This document shows, piece by piece, positions 15,023-22,738 of a stretch of DNA of 44,141 nucleotides (positions within the stretch are counted from its first letter, which is position 1; each line of letters begins with the position of its first letter). Source of the stretch: Patescibacteria group bacterium (GTDB lineage Bacteria; Patescibacteriota; Minisyncoccia; Phycocordibacterales; EsbW-18); assembly GCA_030917725.1 (NCBI GenBank), contig JAUPUE010000042.1, positions 1 through 44,141 of the forward strand. Reading direction: 5' to 3'. The notes beneath the pieces were generated by a model. The model had not been told where the DNA came from. It saw nothing but the letters and a program-made list of their open reading frames with translations, and searched no databases. Made by a program: the position numbers and the translations under genes.

Positions 15023-15904
15023 CTACTTATCGAAAAACTTGATCAAGTATTTATCGATATCGCGCTGGTCCATGTCGTAGAAGCCGATTTTCTTTTTGCG
15101 GAGGTCTTCTGCAAGGTCCTTGCCCACGAAGCGCCAATGCCACGGTTCGAAGACGTAGTAGGCGTTGCCTTCGGGATATGAGAGAACAAAACCGTATTTG
15201 TATGCATTCGCAAGAAGCCAGGTGTACGAGGCTGTGGAGTTAAACCCATCGAGCGCGCCCTTTGTAGCGACGGTCGTAAAGTCCACCGTCGTTCCCAACT
15301 GGTGCTCCGAGTAGCCCTGATCGGCAGAGAATGCATTTGCGCTTCCCGCGCCGTACGTCACAGAATAGCCAGACTTGAGCGTCGACTGTTCGTCGAATGA
15401 GCGGTACGCAGATGCGACGCGAAGATCGACCTTATCTTCTTTTGCTTTTCTCAAAAGACCTTCGAGAAACGGTGCAACACGCTTGTTGATGCTGAGCTCT
15501 TTATCTTCGGGATAACGGAGGTCTTTATCAATCTCTATAACGCTCGCCGGTGTGTAGTGTTCGTTCAAGAAATATACCTTCGAATATTTTTGGAGAAGCT
15601 CCGAATCAATCTTGCTCAATTTTTCGAGATCATCGAGTTCATCTTCGACATCATCAAGCTCATCTTCGAGTTCCGCATTCTTCTGCTGTTCTGAGTAGAG
15701 TGCTTCAGAAAGCGCACGTGCCTCTTCTTCTTTGAGCGAGAGCTTTGTGTTTGCATCGTTGTACTTCTCTACTGCACCTGAGAAGGCGTTTTGCACGCTG
15801 TTAAGCTGAAAGAACAAGATGCCCAGTCCGACGACGGCGACAATACCCAGAATCATCGGGATGGCTGCAACGCCTTTTTGTTTGGAGAAAGATAAGTCAT
15901 TCAT
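15023..15904 (-). CDS. Anchored D-alanyl-D-alanine carboxypeptidase (VanY/M15B type)
   Basis: A 293-residue protein: membrane helix (about 12-33), coiled coil rich in Glu/Asp/Leu (about 45-100), then an M15B peptidase domain (about 130-290). Zinc and catalytic motifs are present: S-A-Y-R-S-F (165-170), S-E-H-Q-L-G-T-T-V-D-F (H201, D208) and E-P-W-H-W-R-F (H256). Members trim the terminal D-Ala from peptidoglycan stems outside the membrane. The coiled coil may set the distance from membrane to wall or mediate dimer formation. It is followed by no clear terminator. Confidence 0.92.
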   Translation of the reverse strand: MNDLSFSKQKGVAAIPMILGIVAVVGLGILFFQLNSVQNAFSGAVEKYNDANTKLSLKEEEARALSEALYSEQQKNAELEDELDDVEDELDDLEKLSKIDSELLQKYSKVYFLNEHYTPASVIEIDKDLRYPEDKELSINKRVAPFLEGLLRKAKEDKVDLRVASAYRSFDEQSTLKSGYSVTYGAGSANAFSADQGYSEHQLGTTVDFTTVATKGALDGFNSTASYTWLLANAYKYGFVLSYPEGNAYYVFEPWHWRFVGKDLAEDLRKKKIGFYDMDQRDIDKYLIKFFDK

Positions 15905-15924
15905 AGGTATATGGTATCAGAAGA

Positions 15925-16815
15925 CTAGTTGGCGTAATGTGCGAGAACAGCCTTGAGGCCCGCAAGGTTCTTGTCCCATTCAATGGTGTCGTGGGTTGAA
16001 AGCTCCACCGTAACAGCGGGAATACCGATTGAGGCAAGCCATCCCTCGGCATCACCGGTAATTTCATAGCTATCAAACACATCAACCGCCGGATATCCCG
16101 CAGCAGTGGCATACGTGGTCATAAGCGTTCGTGTCTCAGGGAGAATTCCCGCCTCACACTCTGACGCATACACTGCATTCGATTGGCTGTGCAAGAAGAT
16201 TGCTGCGACTGGCTTGTCTTTTGCGACGAAGTCACGAATCGCACGTGCCTCAGGCTCAGAGAATGCTGACGTTCCGGCAGAAACCACATTACCGCGCCAC
16301 ATGCTCTCGGATTTCCATTTGCAATCGAAGTTACGATTGAGATCCACCTTATTCGCATTAAAGCGACCGGCCGATTCATCTGCGTTTACCGGCACATCAG
16401 CTTGTGTGAATCGTCCTTCTTTACCGATGATCTTGAAGACGCCGTCAGGATTTGCAGATGGAATAACCGTCACCGTGACGTTCGCAGGAATGACCCCTGG
16501 ATTCGCTACGAGATAATCCATCATCTGGTATGCGAGCAACACGCTGTTCCACTCGTATCCACCGTGGATACCACCGACGATGAGCACGTGCGTGTCCCCT
16601 GTTCCGCCTGCCTGTGCAGACAGGTATGATGTTGCCTCAATTGAACGTCCTTGCACCGACGTACCAATGACAACAGGTTCTGACGCTACAGGTGTCGTAT
16701 CTACCGGTACAATCGGCTCTTCAGGTCCCTTGTTTTGCACAAGGAAGAAGACACCAAAACCAATGATGAGAATACCAACAACGCCGAAAAGAATCTGCTT
16801 CGGGGACAGTCGCAT
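15925..16815 (-). CDS. Anchored M14-family zinc carboxypeptidase
   Basis: A 296-residue protein with a membrane helix (about 8-26), a Pro/Val/Thr linker and an M14 peptidase domain (about 50-295). Zinc-site residues are H84 and E88 in G-G-I-H-G-G-Y-E-W-N (spacing one longer than H-x-x-E) and H209 in F-L-H-S-Q. R161 in D-L-N-R-N-F-D binds substrate carboxylate, and E271 in V-T-V-E-L-S is the catalytic Glu. It likely trims peptides or peptidoglycan stems outside the cell. Its ATG shares a base with the stop of the upstream paralogue (TAATG), so the pair is co-translated. Confidence 0.9.
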   Translation of the reverse strand: MRLSPKQILFGVVGILIIGFGVFFLVQNKGPEEPIVPVDTTPVASEPVVIGTSVQGRSIEATSYLSAQAGGTGDTHVLIVGGIHGGYEWNSVLLAYQMMDYLVANPGVIPANVTVTVIPSANPDGVFKIIGKEGRFTQADVPVNADESAGRFNANKVDLNRNFDCKWKSESMWRGNVVSAGTSAFSEPEARAIRDFVAKDKPVAAIFLHSQSNAVYASECEAGILPETRTLMTTYATAAGYPAVDVFDSYEITGDAEGWLASIGIPAVTVELSTHDTIEWDKNLAGLKAVLAHYAN

Positions 16816-17702
16816 TAGTCTGCGATAGATTTCAAGACAGCCTCAATACCCTTCCAGTTCTTGTCCCATTCAGTGTTGGTGTGATCCGTGAGGAGCACGC
16901 TGATTGCTGGAACTTTCTCCTTTGCGAGCCAGTTAACCATATCACCCGTGATTTCGTAGAAATCAAATTCTTCGGATGCTGGGTAGCCTGATGCACTTGC
17001 GTAGGTGTTTGTAAGTTTGAGGGTCTCAGGAAGAACACCATCGTGACAGTTTGAAGCGTACACACCACCTGCTGCGCTGTAGTAGACAACCACTGCCTCT
17101 GGGTCATTCTCTTGAACATAATCGCGCATTGCCTGGCTTTCAACCTCGGAGAATGCTGCCGTACCACCTGAAACGGTCTTGTCCTGCCATGTACCTGATG
17201 CCTGCCAGTCACAGTCGAAGTTGCGGTTCAAGTCAACATTGTTGGCGTTGAAGCGACCTGGGACTGTTGCGCTCTCAGATGTAGGAACGTCAGCCTTTGT
17301 GAAGCGACCCGAAGTTCCAACAACCTTGTTGAGGCCGTCTGGGTTGAGTACTGGGATAACAGTGACCTTTACGTCCTCTGGGATTTTGTCTCCATTGGCA
17401 TCCAAGTAATCCATGAGCTCGTATGCGAGGAGTGTTGTGTTCCATTCGTATCCACCGTGGATACCACCGACAAAGACGACTTCCTTGTCTCCTTCACCGT
17501 AGTGATAGACAGGAATCTCACGTCCTTCTTTTGACATACCGATTGATGTTTCTTCGGTTACTTCTGTTGTCGTTGTGGTCGTCGTTGTTGAAACTGTTGT
17601 TGTTGCCTGATCTACAGGAGCATCTGCCATTTTAGTGCTGACAAAGTAGAGACCGAGCCCGATGAGAACAATTACTATGAGGGCAATGATTGTGGTTTTC
17701 AT
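16815..17702 (-). CDS. M14-like protein, probable pseudo-peptidase
   Basis: A 295-residue paralogue of the next gene: membrane helix (about 4-21), a Thr-rich linker (35-47 almost all T), then an M14 domain. H82/E86 and R160 remain (G-G-I-H-G-G-Y-E-W-N; D-L-N-R-N-F-D). The third zinc ligand His is Tyr (Y208 in V-Y-Y-S), and the catalytic Glu is Leu (L270 in S-V-L-L-T). With both lost, hydrolysis is unlikely; it may bind peptides or wall fragments or assist its neighbour. Start ATG 17702 has an extended -10 (TGCTAAAAT) seven bases upstream. Confidence 0.88.
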   Translation of the reverse strand: MKTTIIALIVIVLIGLGLYFVSTKMADAPVDQATTTVSTTTTTTTTEVTEETSIGMSKEGREIPVYHYGEGDKEVVFVGGIHGGYEWNTTLLAYELMDYLDANGDKIPEDVKVTVIPVLNPDGLNKVVGTSGRFTKADVPTSESATVPGRFNANNVDLNRNFDCDWQASGTWQDKTVSGGTAAFSEVESQAMRDYVQENDPEAVVVYYSAAGGVYASNCHDGVLPETLKLTNTYASASGYPASEEFDFYEITGDMVNWLAKEKVPAISVLLTDHTNTEWDKNWKGIEAVLKSIAD

Positions 17703-17709
17703 ACCCTCT

Positions 17710-17718
17710 ATTTTAGCA
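17710..17718 (-). promoter_or_regulatory. Extended -10 (TGCTAAAAT), near-leaderless promoter
   Basis: TAAAAT with an upstream TGC lies 7 nt before ATG 17702 of the M14-like pair. The short leader AGAGGGT contains GAGG, but too close to the ATG for normal spacing. Confidence 0.55.
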
Positions 17719-17766
17719 CATATAACAGCTTACCGAGGAAGGGCCTTTTGAACCGTGTTTTTGGAG

Positions 17767-18183
17767 CTAGAGACCAAAGAATCCAATGAGGACGCTTGCA
17801 ACCCAACCGGTGGCCGAGAGAGCACCAGAGACCATGAGCAGGCGTCGTTCGGGAGCTGAAAGCAAAGCGTACGGCATGATGGTCGCCTTCTGCATCAATC
17901 GGTCGATGAAGATTCCATTGACGAGCAGTGTCGCAACAAAAGCGAGCTTTGCATAAAAGAATGGATTCTCGAACCATACTGCCCACGAAGGCAACGTGAG
18001 CATAACTCCAGTAATGATGAGGATGAACAAGCCAATGAAGACGAGCCGATGTGCCCATCTCACTTTTTTTGGATCGAGTGTCTGTGAACGTCCCGTAAAA
18101 TATCGGAATCCCATGTGGTCGGCGTAGAGTACAACGAGACCCGTTAGGATGAGTGTGCCGAGATGAAATGTAAGAATATCCAT
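17767..18183 (-). CDS. Four-helix membrane protein linked to cytochrome b5
   Basis: A 138-residue protein with about four membrane helices (near 5-22, 44-64, 75-92, 114-136). Three histidines lie at helix ends (H7, H23 in A-D-H-M-G, H45 in W-A-H-R-L), suggestive of haem or metal binding but not proof. The order TM, charged loop, R-W-A-H-R-L-V-F-I-G, TM, K-L-A-F-V-A-T-L-L-V-N-G matches the protein at 19286-19744 at low identity. It starts 9 nt after the cytochrome b5 gene, so the two are an operon. It could be the membrane electron partner of that cytochrome (inference). Confidence 0.8.
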   Translation of the reverse strand: MDILTFHLGTLILTGLVVLYADHMGFRYFTGRSQTLDPKKVRWAHRLVFIGLFILIITGVMLTLPSWAVWFENPFFYAKLAFVATLLVNGIFIDRLMQKATIMPYALLSAPERRLLMVSGALSATGWVASVLIGFFGL

Positions 18184-18192
18184 AGGTAGTTG

Positions 18193-18741
18193 TTAGTTGG
18201 TGAGAACACCAATCCAATATTTTGCCAAGATATTCTCGGGGCGCGATTCACCCTCATGCTGACCATCAAACTCAGATGAGCCGTCCTCACCGCAGATATG
18301 GCGAATCTTACTTGCGCCACCAGGGTGTTTGGGAATATACGCAGTGAGGTCATACACACTGCTATTGATGATAGACCAACAGCTCGCATCAGAAGCGTGA
18401 AGAGCAACATCGGCACTGGTGTACGTACCAACAGTAGGTTCTGGAGCTGGCTCAGGTTGTGGAGCCGGTGCTGGAGTTGGTTCGGGCGCAGGAGCAGGTG
18501 TTGGAGTAGGTGTCGGCTCGGGCACTGGTGTTGGCGTCGGCTCCGGTTCAGGGGTTACGACCGGCTCTGGCTCTGGTTTAGGTTCGGTCGTTGATGCAAT
18601 TGTATCTGTTGATGAAGCGGTCTCATTGATAACAAGATCGCCATCAAGAATACGTGTTGCAATCGGCGACACTACTTTGTACGAACCAAAGGCAACGATA
18701 AAGATACCGAGGACTATGAGAATGAGGTTACGGGTGTTCAT
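18193..18741 (-). CDS. Membrane-anchored cytochrome b5-like haem protein
   Basis: A 182-residue protein: membrane helix (about 5-21), a long Pro/Glu/Thr/Ala-rich linker (about 53-104; P-E-P and P-T-P repeats), and a C-terminal cytochrome b5 domain (about 106-180). The haem ligands are H139 in K-H-P-G-G and H162 in D-G-Q-H-E. C121 and C150 could form a disulfide outside the cell. The linker should hold the haem domain away from the membrane. TATACT 8 nt before ATG 18741 suggests a near-leaderless mRNA. Haem must be made or imported; no haem synthesis gene is in this window. Confidence 0.9.
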   Translation of the reverse strand: MNTRNLILIVLGIFIVAFGSYKVVSPIATRILDGDLVINETASSTDTIASTTEPKPEPEPVVTPEPEPTPTPVPEPTPTPTPAPAPEPTPAPAPQPEPAPEPTVGTYTSADVALHASDASCWSIINSSVYDLTAYIPKHPGGASKIRHICGEDGSSEFDGQHEGESRPENILAKYWIGVLTN

Positions 18742-18749
18742 ATGTCACA

Positions 18750-18755
18750 AGTATA
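18750..18755 (-). promoter_or_regulatory. -10 box (TATACT) of the cytochrome b5 operon
   Basis: TATACT then TGTGACAT then ATG on the minus strand, an 8-nt distance. No convincing -35. Confidence 0.5.
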
Positions 18756-18779
18756 ACGCCTTGCCTACGCCCACGCACA

Positions 18780-19289
18780 CTACAGCTTCCGACTATCGTA
18801 CGCCCAATGAAGAAGCGCCTGACGTTGCTTGGGACGACACGATTCGTCTCCAATCCGGCAATGTTTTCGCACTTGAGCCATGTGTCTCTGTATCGCTTTC
18901 CATCGCTTCACCTGCTTCTCGTCCTCACCAGGAATTCTTCGGCCCATGTAATATCGGCAGTACCACTGAAACCAACCCCGTGGGTCGTCTTTGTATATCC
19001 ACCCTTTCTTTCTCCAGACAGACAGTGGTTGAGAGGCATTCACACCAAAGTAGTTTAGCGTTGGATCATGTCTTTCGGGACACAGCTTGGCATGCGTGTA
19101 CCATTCTTTTGGAAATTCCTTTCTACAATCTGTCATATACCGACCTCCAAACACTCCTAACTTCAGCATCTGCTGGGGAGTAAGATCGGGCTTAAACTCA
19201 GGAAGATAGTTCTTCCCTGCCGGCTCAGACAGTTCGTACCGGTAGCCCTTTTGCATCTTGTCATTTACTGAAACAATTCTCTTTCTCAT
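18780..19289 (-). CDS. Conserved protein of unknown function, Trp/Tyr/Cys-rich
   Basis: A 169-residue soluble protein with many aromatic and basic residues: G-Y-R-Y-E-L-S-E-P-A-G-K-N-Y (about 14-27), G-V-F-G-G-R-Y-M-T-D-C-R (about 46-57), G-V-N-A-S-Q-P-L-S-V-W-R-K-K-G-W, G-W-F-Q-W-Y-C-R-Y-Y-M-G-R-R (about 109-122) and C-R-P-K-Q-R-Q-A-L-L-H-W-A-Y-D-S-R (about 150-166). Motif density suggests strong conservation. I recall similar proteins of unknown function in distant organisms, but cannot name a family. ATG 19289 overlaps the previous stop as ATGA. It is last in the TspO operon. Confidence 0.82.
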   Translation of the reverse strand: MRKRIVSVNDKMQKGYRYELSEPAGKNYLPEFKPDLTPQQMLKLGVFGGRYMTDCRKEFPKEWYTHAKLCPERHDPTLNYFGVNASQPLSVWRKKGWIYKDDPRGWFQWYCRYYMGRRIPGEDEKQVKRWKAIQRHMAQVRKHCRIGDESCRPKQRQALLHWAYDSRKL

Positions 19290-19744
19290 CTGGAAATCAA
19301 ATAATATACAAAGAGTGCAAGCCCTCCCCACCATCCGATATCAGAGACAATGAGTCCGACCATAATCTTTTGTTGCCATGACTGTGGGAGCAATTCTTGC
19401 TGTTTTCCTGCCCGTTCCCTCTCAAGCAAAAACGGGCTGACTTTGAATGAAAGAAAATATCCGTTTATAACAAGCACAAGCGCGATGCACACGTGAATGA
19501 GTGGAACACCGATAAAAGGAGTGTCTCGGTACAAAAGCAATCCTCCGATGATTGCAAAAAGAATACCGACCCAAATCATCGGCTTTGTTACTTTGTGCGT
19601 CCGCGTCGTTGCTTCGGTCCAATATGCAGATTTTCTTCCCAAAAAACCGTGAATGTCGATGACCGTCACCGCACCGAGACCAATGATGAATCCCGCAATG
19701 AAGAGAAAGAGGCCAACAAAATCAAACCAATTAATTGAGAGCAT
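19286..19744 (-). CDS. Four-helix membrane protein (paralogue of 17767-18183)
   Basis: A 152-residue protein with four hydrophobic helices (near 6-27, 55-73, 82-99, 127-148). Helix 1 is followed by I-D-I-H-G-F-L-G-R-K and R-T-H-K-V-T-K-P-M-I-W-V-G; helix 3 reads H-V-C-I-A-L-V-L-V-I-N-G-Y. The layout matches the cytochrome b5-linked protein, including His at equivalent helix ends. ATG 19744 is used; the longer frame to 19771 only reads inside tspO. It overlaps tspO by 14 nt and the next gene by 4 nt, so all three are translated together. Confidence 0.8.
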   Translation of the reverse strand: MLSINWFDFVGLFLFIAGFIIGLGAVTVIDIHGFLGRKSAYWTEATTRTHKVTKPMIWVGILFAIIGGLLLYRDTPFIGVPLIHVCIALVLVINGYFLSFKVSPFLLERERAGKQQELLPQSWQQKIMVGLIVSDIGWWGGLALFVYYLISR

Positions 19745-20207
19745 AGATGGCGTAGTTGAGATATGACGCAAAGCTCACCCAGAGGATGTACGGGATAAGA
19801 AGGTACATGGCAGGTCGCGAGATTTTGTAGAAGAGGACCATCGTTGCGACAATTGAGACGAAGAGAAGCGCGATGTTCACGAGCGCGAGGCCAGGATTTT
19901 GCATGCCAAAGAAAACAATCGACCACAATGCGTTGAGCACCAATTGCACACCGTACACCGAGAGAGCTATTTTGACATCCTTTCTCGCCCATCCTTTTTG
20001 CCAAATAAGAAATGCCGAAACACCCATCAAAAGATACAACGTGGTCCACACGGGACCGAACACCCACGATGGTGGATTAAGCTCAGGCTTTGTGAGCGTC
20101 GCATACCACGTTGGAATTGCCGAGAACGTAAACAACGAACCAATGATCCCCGCCAATTGTGTCACCACAACCGCAACAACCAACTTCAAAAAAGTACGTG
20201 CATTCAT
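19731..20207 (-). CDS. tspO: TspO/MBR family tryptophan-rich sensory protein
   Basis: A 158-residue TspO-family protein with five helices. Diagnostic motifs are P-P-S-W-V-F-G-P-V-W-T-T-L-Y (about 45-58), N-A-L-W-S-I-V-F-F (about 92-100) and P-Y-I-L-W-V-S-F-A-S-Y-L-N (about 138-150). Family members bind porphyrins and other tetrapyrroles and are tied to oxygen or stress signalling. ATG 20207 has an extended -10 (TGCTACACT) exactly 6 nt upstream. It heads a three-gene operon with a four-helix protein and a conserved unknown. Confidence 0.94.
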   Translation of the reverse strand: MNARTFLKLVVAVVVTQLAGIIGSLFTFSAIPTWYATLTKPELNPPSWVFGPVWTTLYLLMGVSAFLIWQKGWARKDVKIALSVYGVQLVLNALWSIVFFGMQNPGLALVNIALLFVSIVATMVLFYKISRPAMYLLIPYILWVSFASYLNYAIYALN

Positions 20208-20213
20208 GTAACC

Positions 20214-20222
20214 AGTGTAGCA
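20214..20222 (-). promoter_or_regulatory. Extended -10 (TGCTACACT), leaderless tspO promoter
   Basis: The six-base gap (GGTTAC) between TACACT and ATG 20207 puts +1 on the start codon. Confidence 0.55.
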
Positions 20223-20261
20223 GAACTTTTCAACCACACGGGGCGACGGTAGCACCCACCC

Positions 20262-21455
20262 CTACTTATACCTCAACGCCTGGAGCGGATTCATTTTTGC
20301 CGCTCGGCGAGCCGGCCAGAATCCACCAAAGAATCCAACACATGTGGAGAGCAAAATGATGAAGAAGATGAACCACAACGGATAGGCAAAGAGGCGTGTG
20401 TAGACGCCACCAAACGAACGCGCAAGAATATTGAACCCAAGGTTGAGCATCTCACTCCCGATGATACCGAGAATGATTCCCGAGAGTCCTCCAAAGAAAC
20501 CAATGAGTGTTGACTCGACCAAGAAGATCTTTCGAATATCTTGTGGTGCCGCTCCGATCGCGCGCATGATACCAATCTCATTGATACGCTCGAGCAATGA
20601 GATGGTCATCGTGTTGATGAGACCAATCGCGGCGACGATGAGCGCGAAGGTACCAAAGACACCGAGTGCAATCTGGATGGCGCTAAAGATTTTGTTCGCC
20701 TGACTCACGACATCAGAAACCGACGACACAGTGAATCCCATGCCGACAAGCGCGGTGCGCGCATCAGCCATAGCTTTTGAATTTTTGACCTTTACCTTAG
20801 CAAGATCATAGTGCTCAATCTCGAGCGTCGGGAAATCACTTCTGTTGAAATAGACAACGCCCGTATTCCCTGTTCCATCAAGCACACCAACAACAGTGAA
20901 ATCTTCGACAACCACCTGTTGTGGCTCTTCGGGTTTGCGCGGGTTCGGAACCGAGAACGCAAACTTCATTTTCTTGCCGATGATATCTTCGTTTGAAATA
21001 TTGAAGAGCTGTGCGAGAAGCGAGCTCACAACCACCTTCTTCCCTTCTCCCTTTTTAAAGAACGCGCCCGCAAGCGGCAACTTACCGTCAAGACCAAAGA
21101 AGTCTGGGTTCGTAAGATGCACAGTAATCTCTGAATTGATGAAATTGTATGTTGCTTGTCCTGCAAAGCTCGCCTGAGGGCTCACCTTTTCGATATTAGG
21201 CACATGCGATATTTTTGTAACGACCATATCGTCAATCGAAATGACTTCCGAGTCAGACGGCAAGATGTCGAGCGTCAAAACCGATTCTGCGGTTGTAATG
21301 CGTTCGAGCAAACTCTTTTGCAAACCGTATCCAAACGAGACGAGTGACAAGACGACCGCGATAGCAATTGCCACACCCAGGATGGTGAAGAAGAAGCGGG
21401 ATTTCCGCGTCTTGAAGTTCTGCATCGTTATGTACAAAAGATCTACGGTTTTCAT
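20262..21455 (-). CDS. ABC transporter permease, MacB/FtsX type
   Basis: A 397-residue MacB-type permease. It has TM1 (about 20-44), a large extracytoplasmic domain (about 50-265) with a MacB_PCD-like fold, then three helices (near 272-295, 325-350, 362-385). L-L-E-R-I-N-E-I-G-I-M-R-A-I-G-A is the conserved FtsX cytoplasmic loop, and the end F-W-P-A-R-R-A-A-K-M-N-P-L-Q-A-L-R-Y is typical. Members drive mechanotransmission or lipoprotein/peptide export rather than classic transport. It starts 1 nt after the ATPase stop. Confidence 0.93.
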   Translation of the reverse strand: MKTVDLLYITMQNFKTRKSRFFFTILGVAIAIAVVLSLVSFGYGLQKSLLERITTAESVLTLDILPSDSEVISIDDMVVTKISHVPNIEKVSPQASFAGQATYNFINSEITVHLTNPDFFGLDGKLPLAGAFFKKGEGKKVVVSSLLAQLFNISNEDIIGKKMKFAFSVPNPRKPEEPQQVVVEDFTVVGVLDGTGNTGVVYFNRSDFPTLEIEHYDLAKVKVKNSKAMADARTALVGMGFTVSSVSDVVSQANKIFSAIQIALGVFGTFALIVAAIGLINTMTISLLERINEIGIMRAIGAAPQDIRKIFLVESTLIGFFGGLSGIILGIIGSEMLNLGFNILARSFGGVYTRLFAYPLWFIFFIILLSTCVGFFGGFWPARRAAKMNPLQALRYK

Positions 21456-21456
21456 T

Positions 21457-22737
21457 TTATTTTGTGAGGAGCACCTCGAGGTATTTACCGAACTTCTTGG
21501 CCGTTGCCTTATTCAAGCCCAATCCGCCATGTGCATGCGATTCGGATACAAATTCTTTGAACTCCTCACTCGTAATCTTATTCTCAATTCGGTACTCGAT
21601 TGCCTGCTCAAGAGCGTGAATCTGGCGTGAGTCCATCGTGCCTTGATACGAATCAAGAAGATGCTTCCTAATAGTAACCGCTTCTGATTCGAACGGATTC
21701 TCTGCGTCTGGTCGAGCATCTCGTTTGGTCCGCTCGATACGCTCGATTTCTTCGACAATCCCTTCGATATCTTTTCCAAGTCGTTTTGCTTTTTGGATAT
21801 AGAGACCAGCACCTTTCTTAGGATCATCGATGAAGCGTACGAGCTCGGCCTCGGTAATCTCTTTTTGAATATAGCGGGCAACAGCAGATTCGATCTTTTG
21901 CTCAGTATCAATGTCATACGGCACAAGCAATGTGCGGACGATAAACTTGGCACGCAATTGAGCTGCGGTAAGGTTTGGATTTGCCTGTTCGAGCTTCTCG
22001 AATTCGGAGAGCTCACCATGGTGTTCATGCGCAGCACGCGCCTCATCGGTATTCAAAACAACGCGTTCGATACGCCCATCTTTCATGTAAAAGACTCTGT
22101 CGGCGTAATGAACGTCTTTTGGATTGTGCGTCACCTGAATAACGGTCTTCTTCTCTTTTTTGTTGATGACCGACAACAGCTCAAGCACCGTCTCGGCATT
22201 CTTCGAGTCGAGATTACCAACAGGTTCGTCGGCGAGGATAATCTCTGGGTCATTCATGAGCGCACGCCCAATTGCGGTTCGTTGTTGTTGACCTCCCGAG
22301 AGCATCGACGGCTTCCGATCCGCATACGGCGTGATACCGAACTTATCCATGAGCTCTTGGGCCTTGGTCTCTCGATCTCGACGAGGCTCACCGGCGAACA
22401 TCTTCGAGAGCATCATATTGTCCTTCGCCGACAAATGAGACACGAGGTAAAAGGCCTGGAAAACCATACCGATGGTGCCACGGTAGAAATGTATCCTTTC
22501 CTTTTCGGTCATATCCTTCAAGTTTTCGTCTCGAATGATGACATCTCCTTCTGTTGCGGTCTCAAGCCCAGCGATTGTGTAGAGGAGTGTTGATTTTCCG
22601 CATCCTGACGGACCAAAGAAGACAATGTACTCCCCTTCAAAGATTTCGAGGTTGATGTTCTGAAGAGCAGCCGTCTCATTGCTCTTGCCACGCTCATAGT
22701 GGACGCTGACGTTTTTGAATTGAATGATCGGTTTCAT
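21457..22737 (-). CDS. ABC transporter ATPase (LolD/MacB type) with duplicated C-terminal domain
   Basis: A 426-residue ATPase. Residues about 1-225 are a normal LolD/MacB-type nucleotide-binding domain: Walker A G-P-S-G-C-G-K-S-T, Q-loop V-F-Q-A-F, signature L-S-G-G-Q-Q-Q-R, Walker B I-I-L-A-D-E-P-V-G-N-L-D, H-loop V-T-H-N. About 190 residues follow that such ATPases lack. They hold two similar helical units, A-V-A-R-Y-I-Q-K-E-I-T-E-A-E-L-V-R-F and A-I-E-Y-R-I-E-N-K-I-T-S-E-E-F-K-E-F. ATG 22737 lies 1 nt after the giant gene's stop; ATG 22752 would overlap it. Confidence 0.92.
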   Translation of the reverse strand: MKPIIQFKNVSVHYERGKSNETAALQNINLEIFEGEYIVFFGPSGCGKSTLLYTIAGLETATEGDVIIRDENLKDMTEKERIHFYRGTIGMVFQAFYLVSHLSAKDNMMLSKMFAGEPRRDRETKAQELMDKFGITPYADRKPSMLSGGQQQRTAIGRALMNDPEIILADEPVGNLDSKNAETVLELLSVINKKEKKTVIQVTHNPKDVHYADRVFYMKDGRIERVVLNTDEARAAHEHHGELSEFEKLEQANPNLTAAQLRAKFIVRTLLVPYDIDTEQKIESAVARYIQKEITEAELVRFIDDPKKGAGLYIQKAKRLGKDIEGIVEEIERIERTKRDARPDAENPFESEAVTIRKHLLDSYQGTMDSRQIHALEQAIEYRIENKITSEEFKEFVSESHAHGGLGLNKATAKKFGKYLEVLLTK

Positions 22738-22738
22738 G

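Noticed and set aside
18419..19183. A 254-codon plus-strand frame rich in Gly/Ser/Val
   Set aside because: It mirrors the Pro-rich linker of the cytochrome b5 protein and the conserved unknown gene on the other strand.
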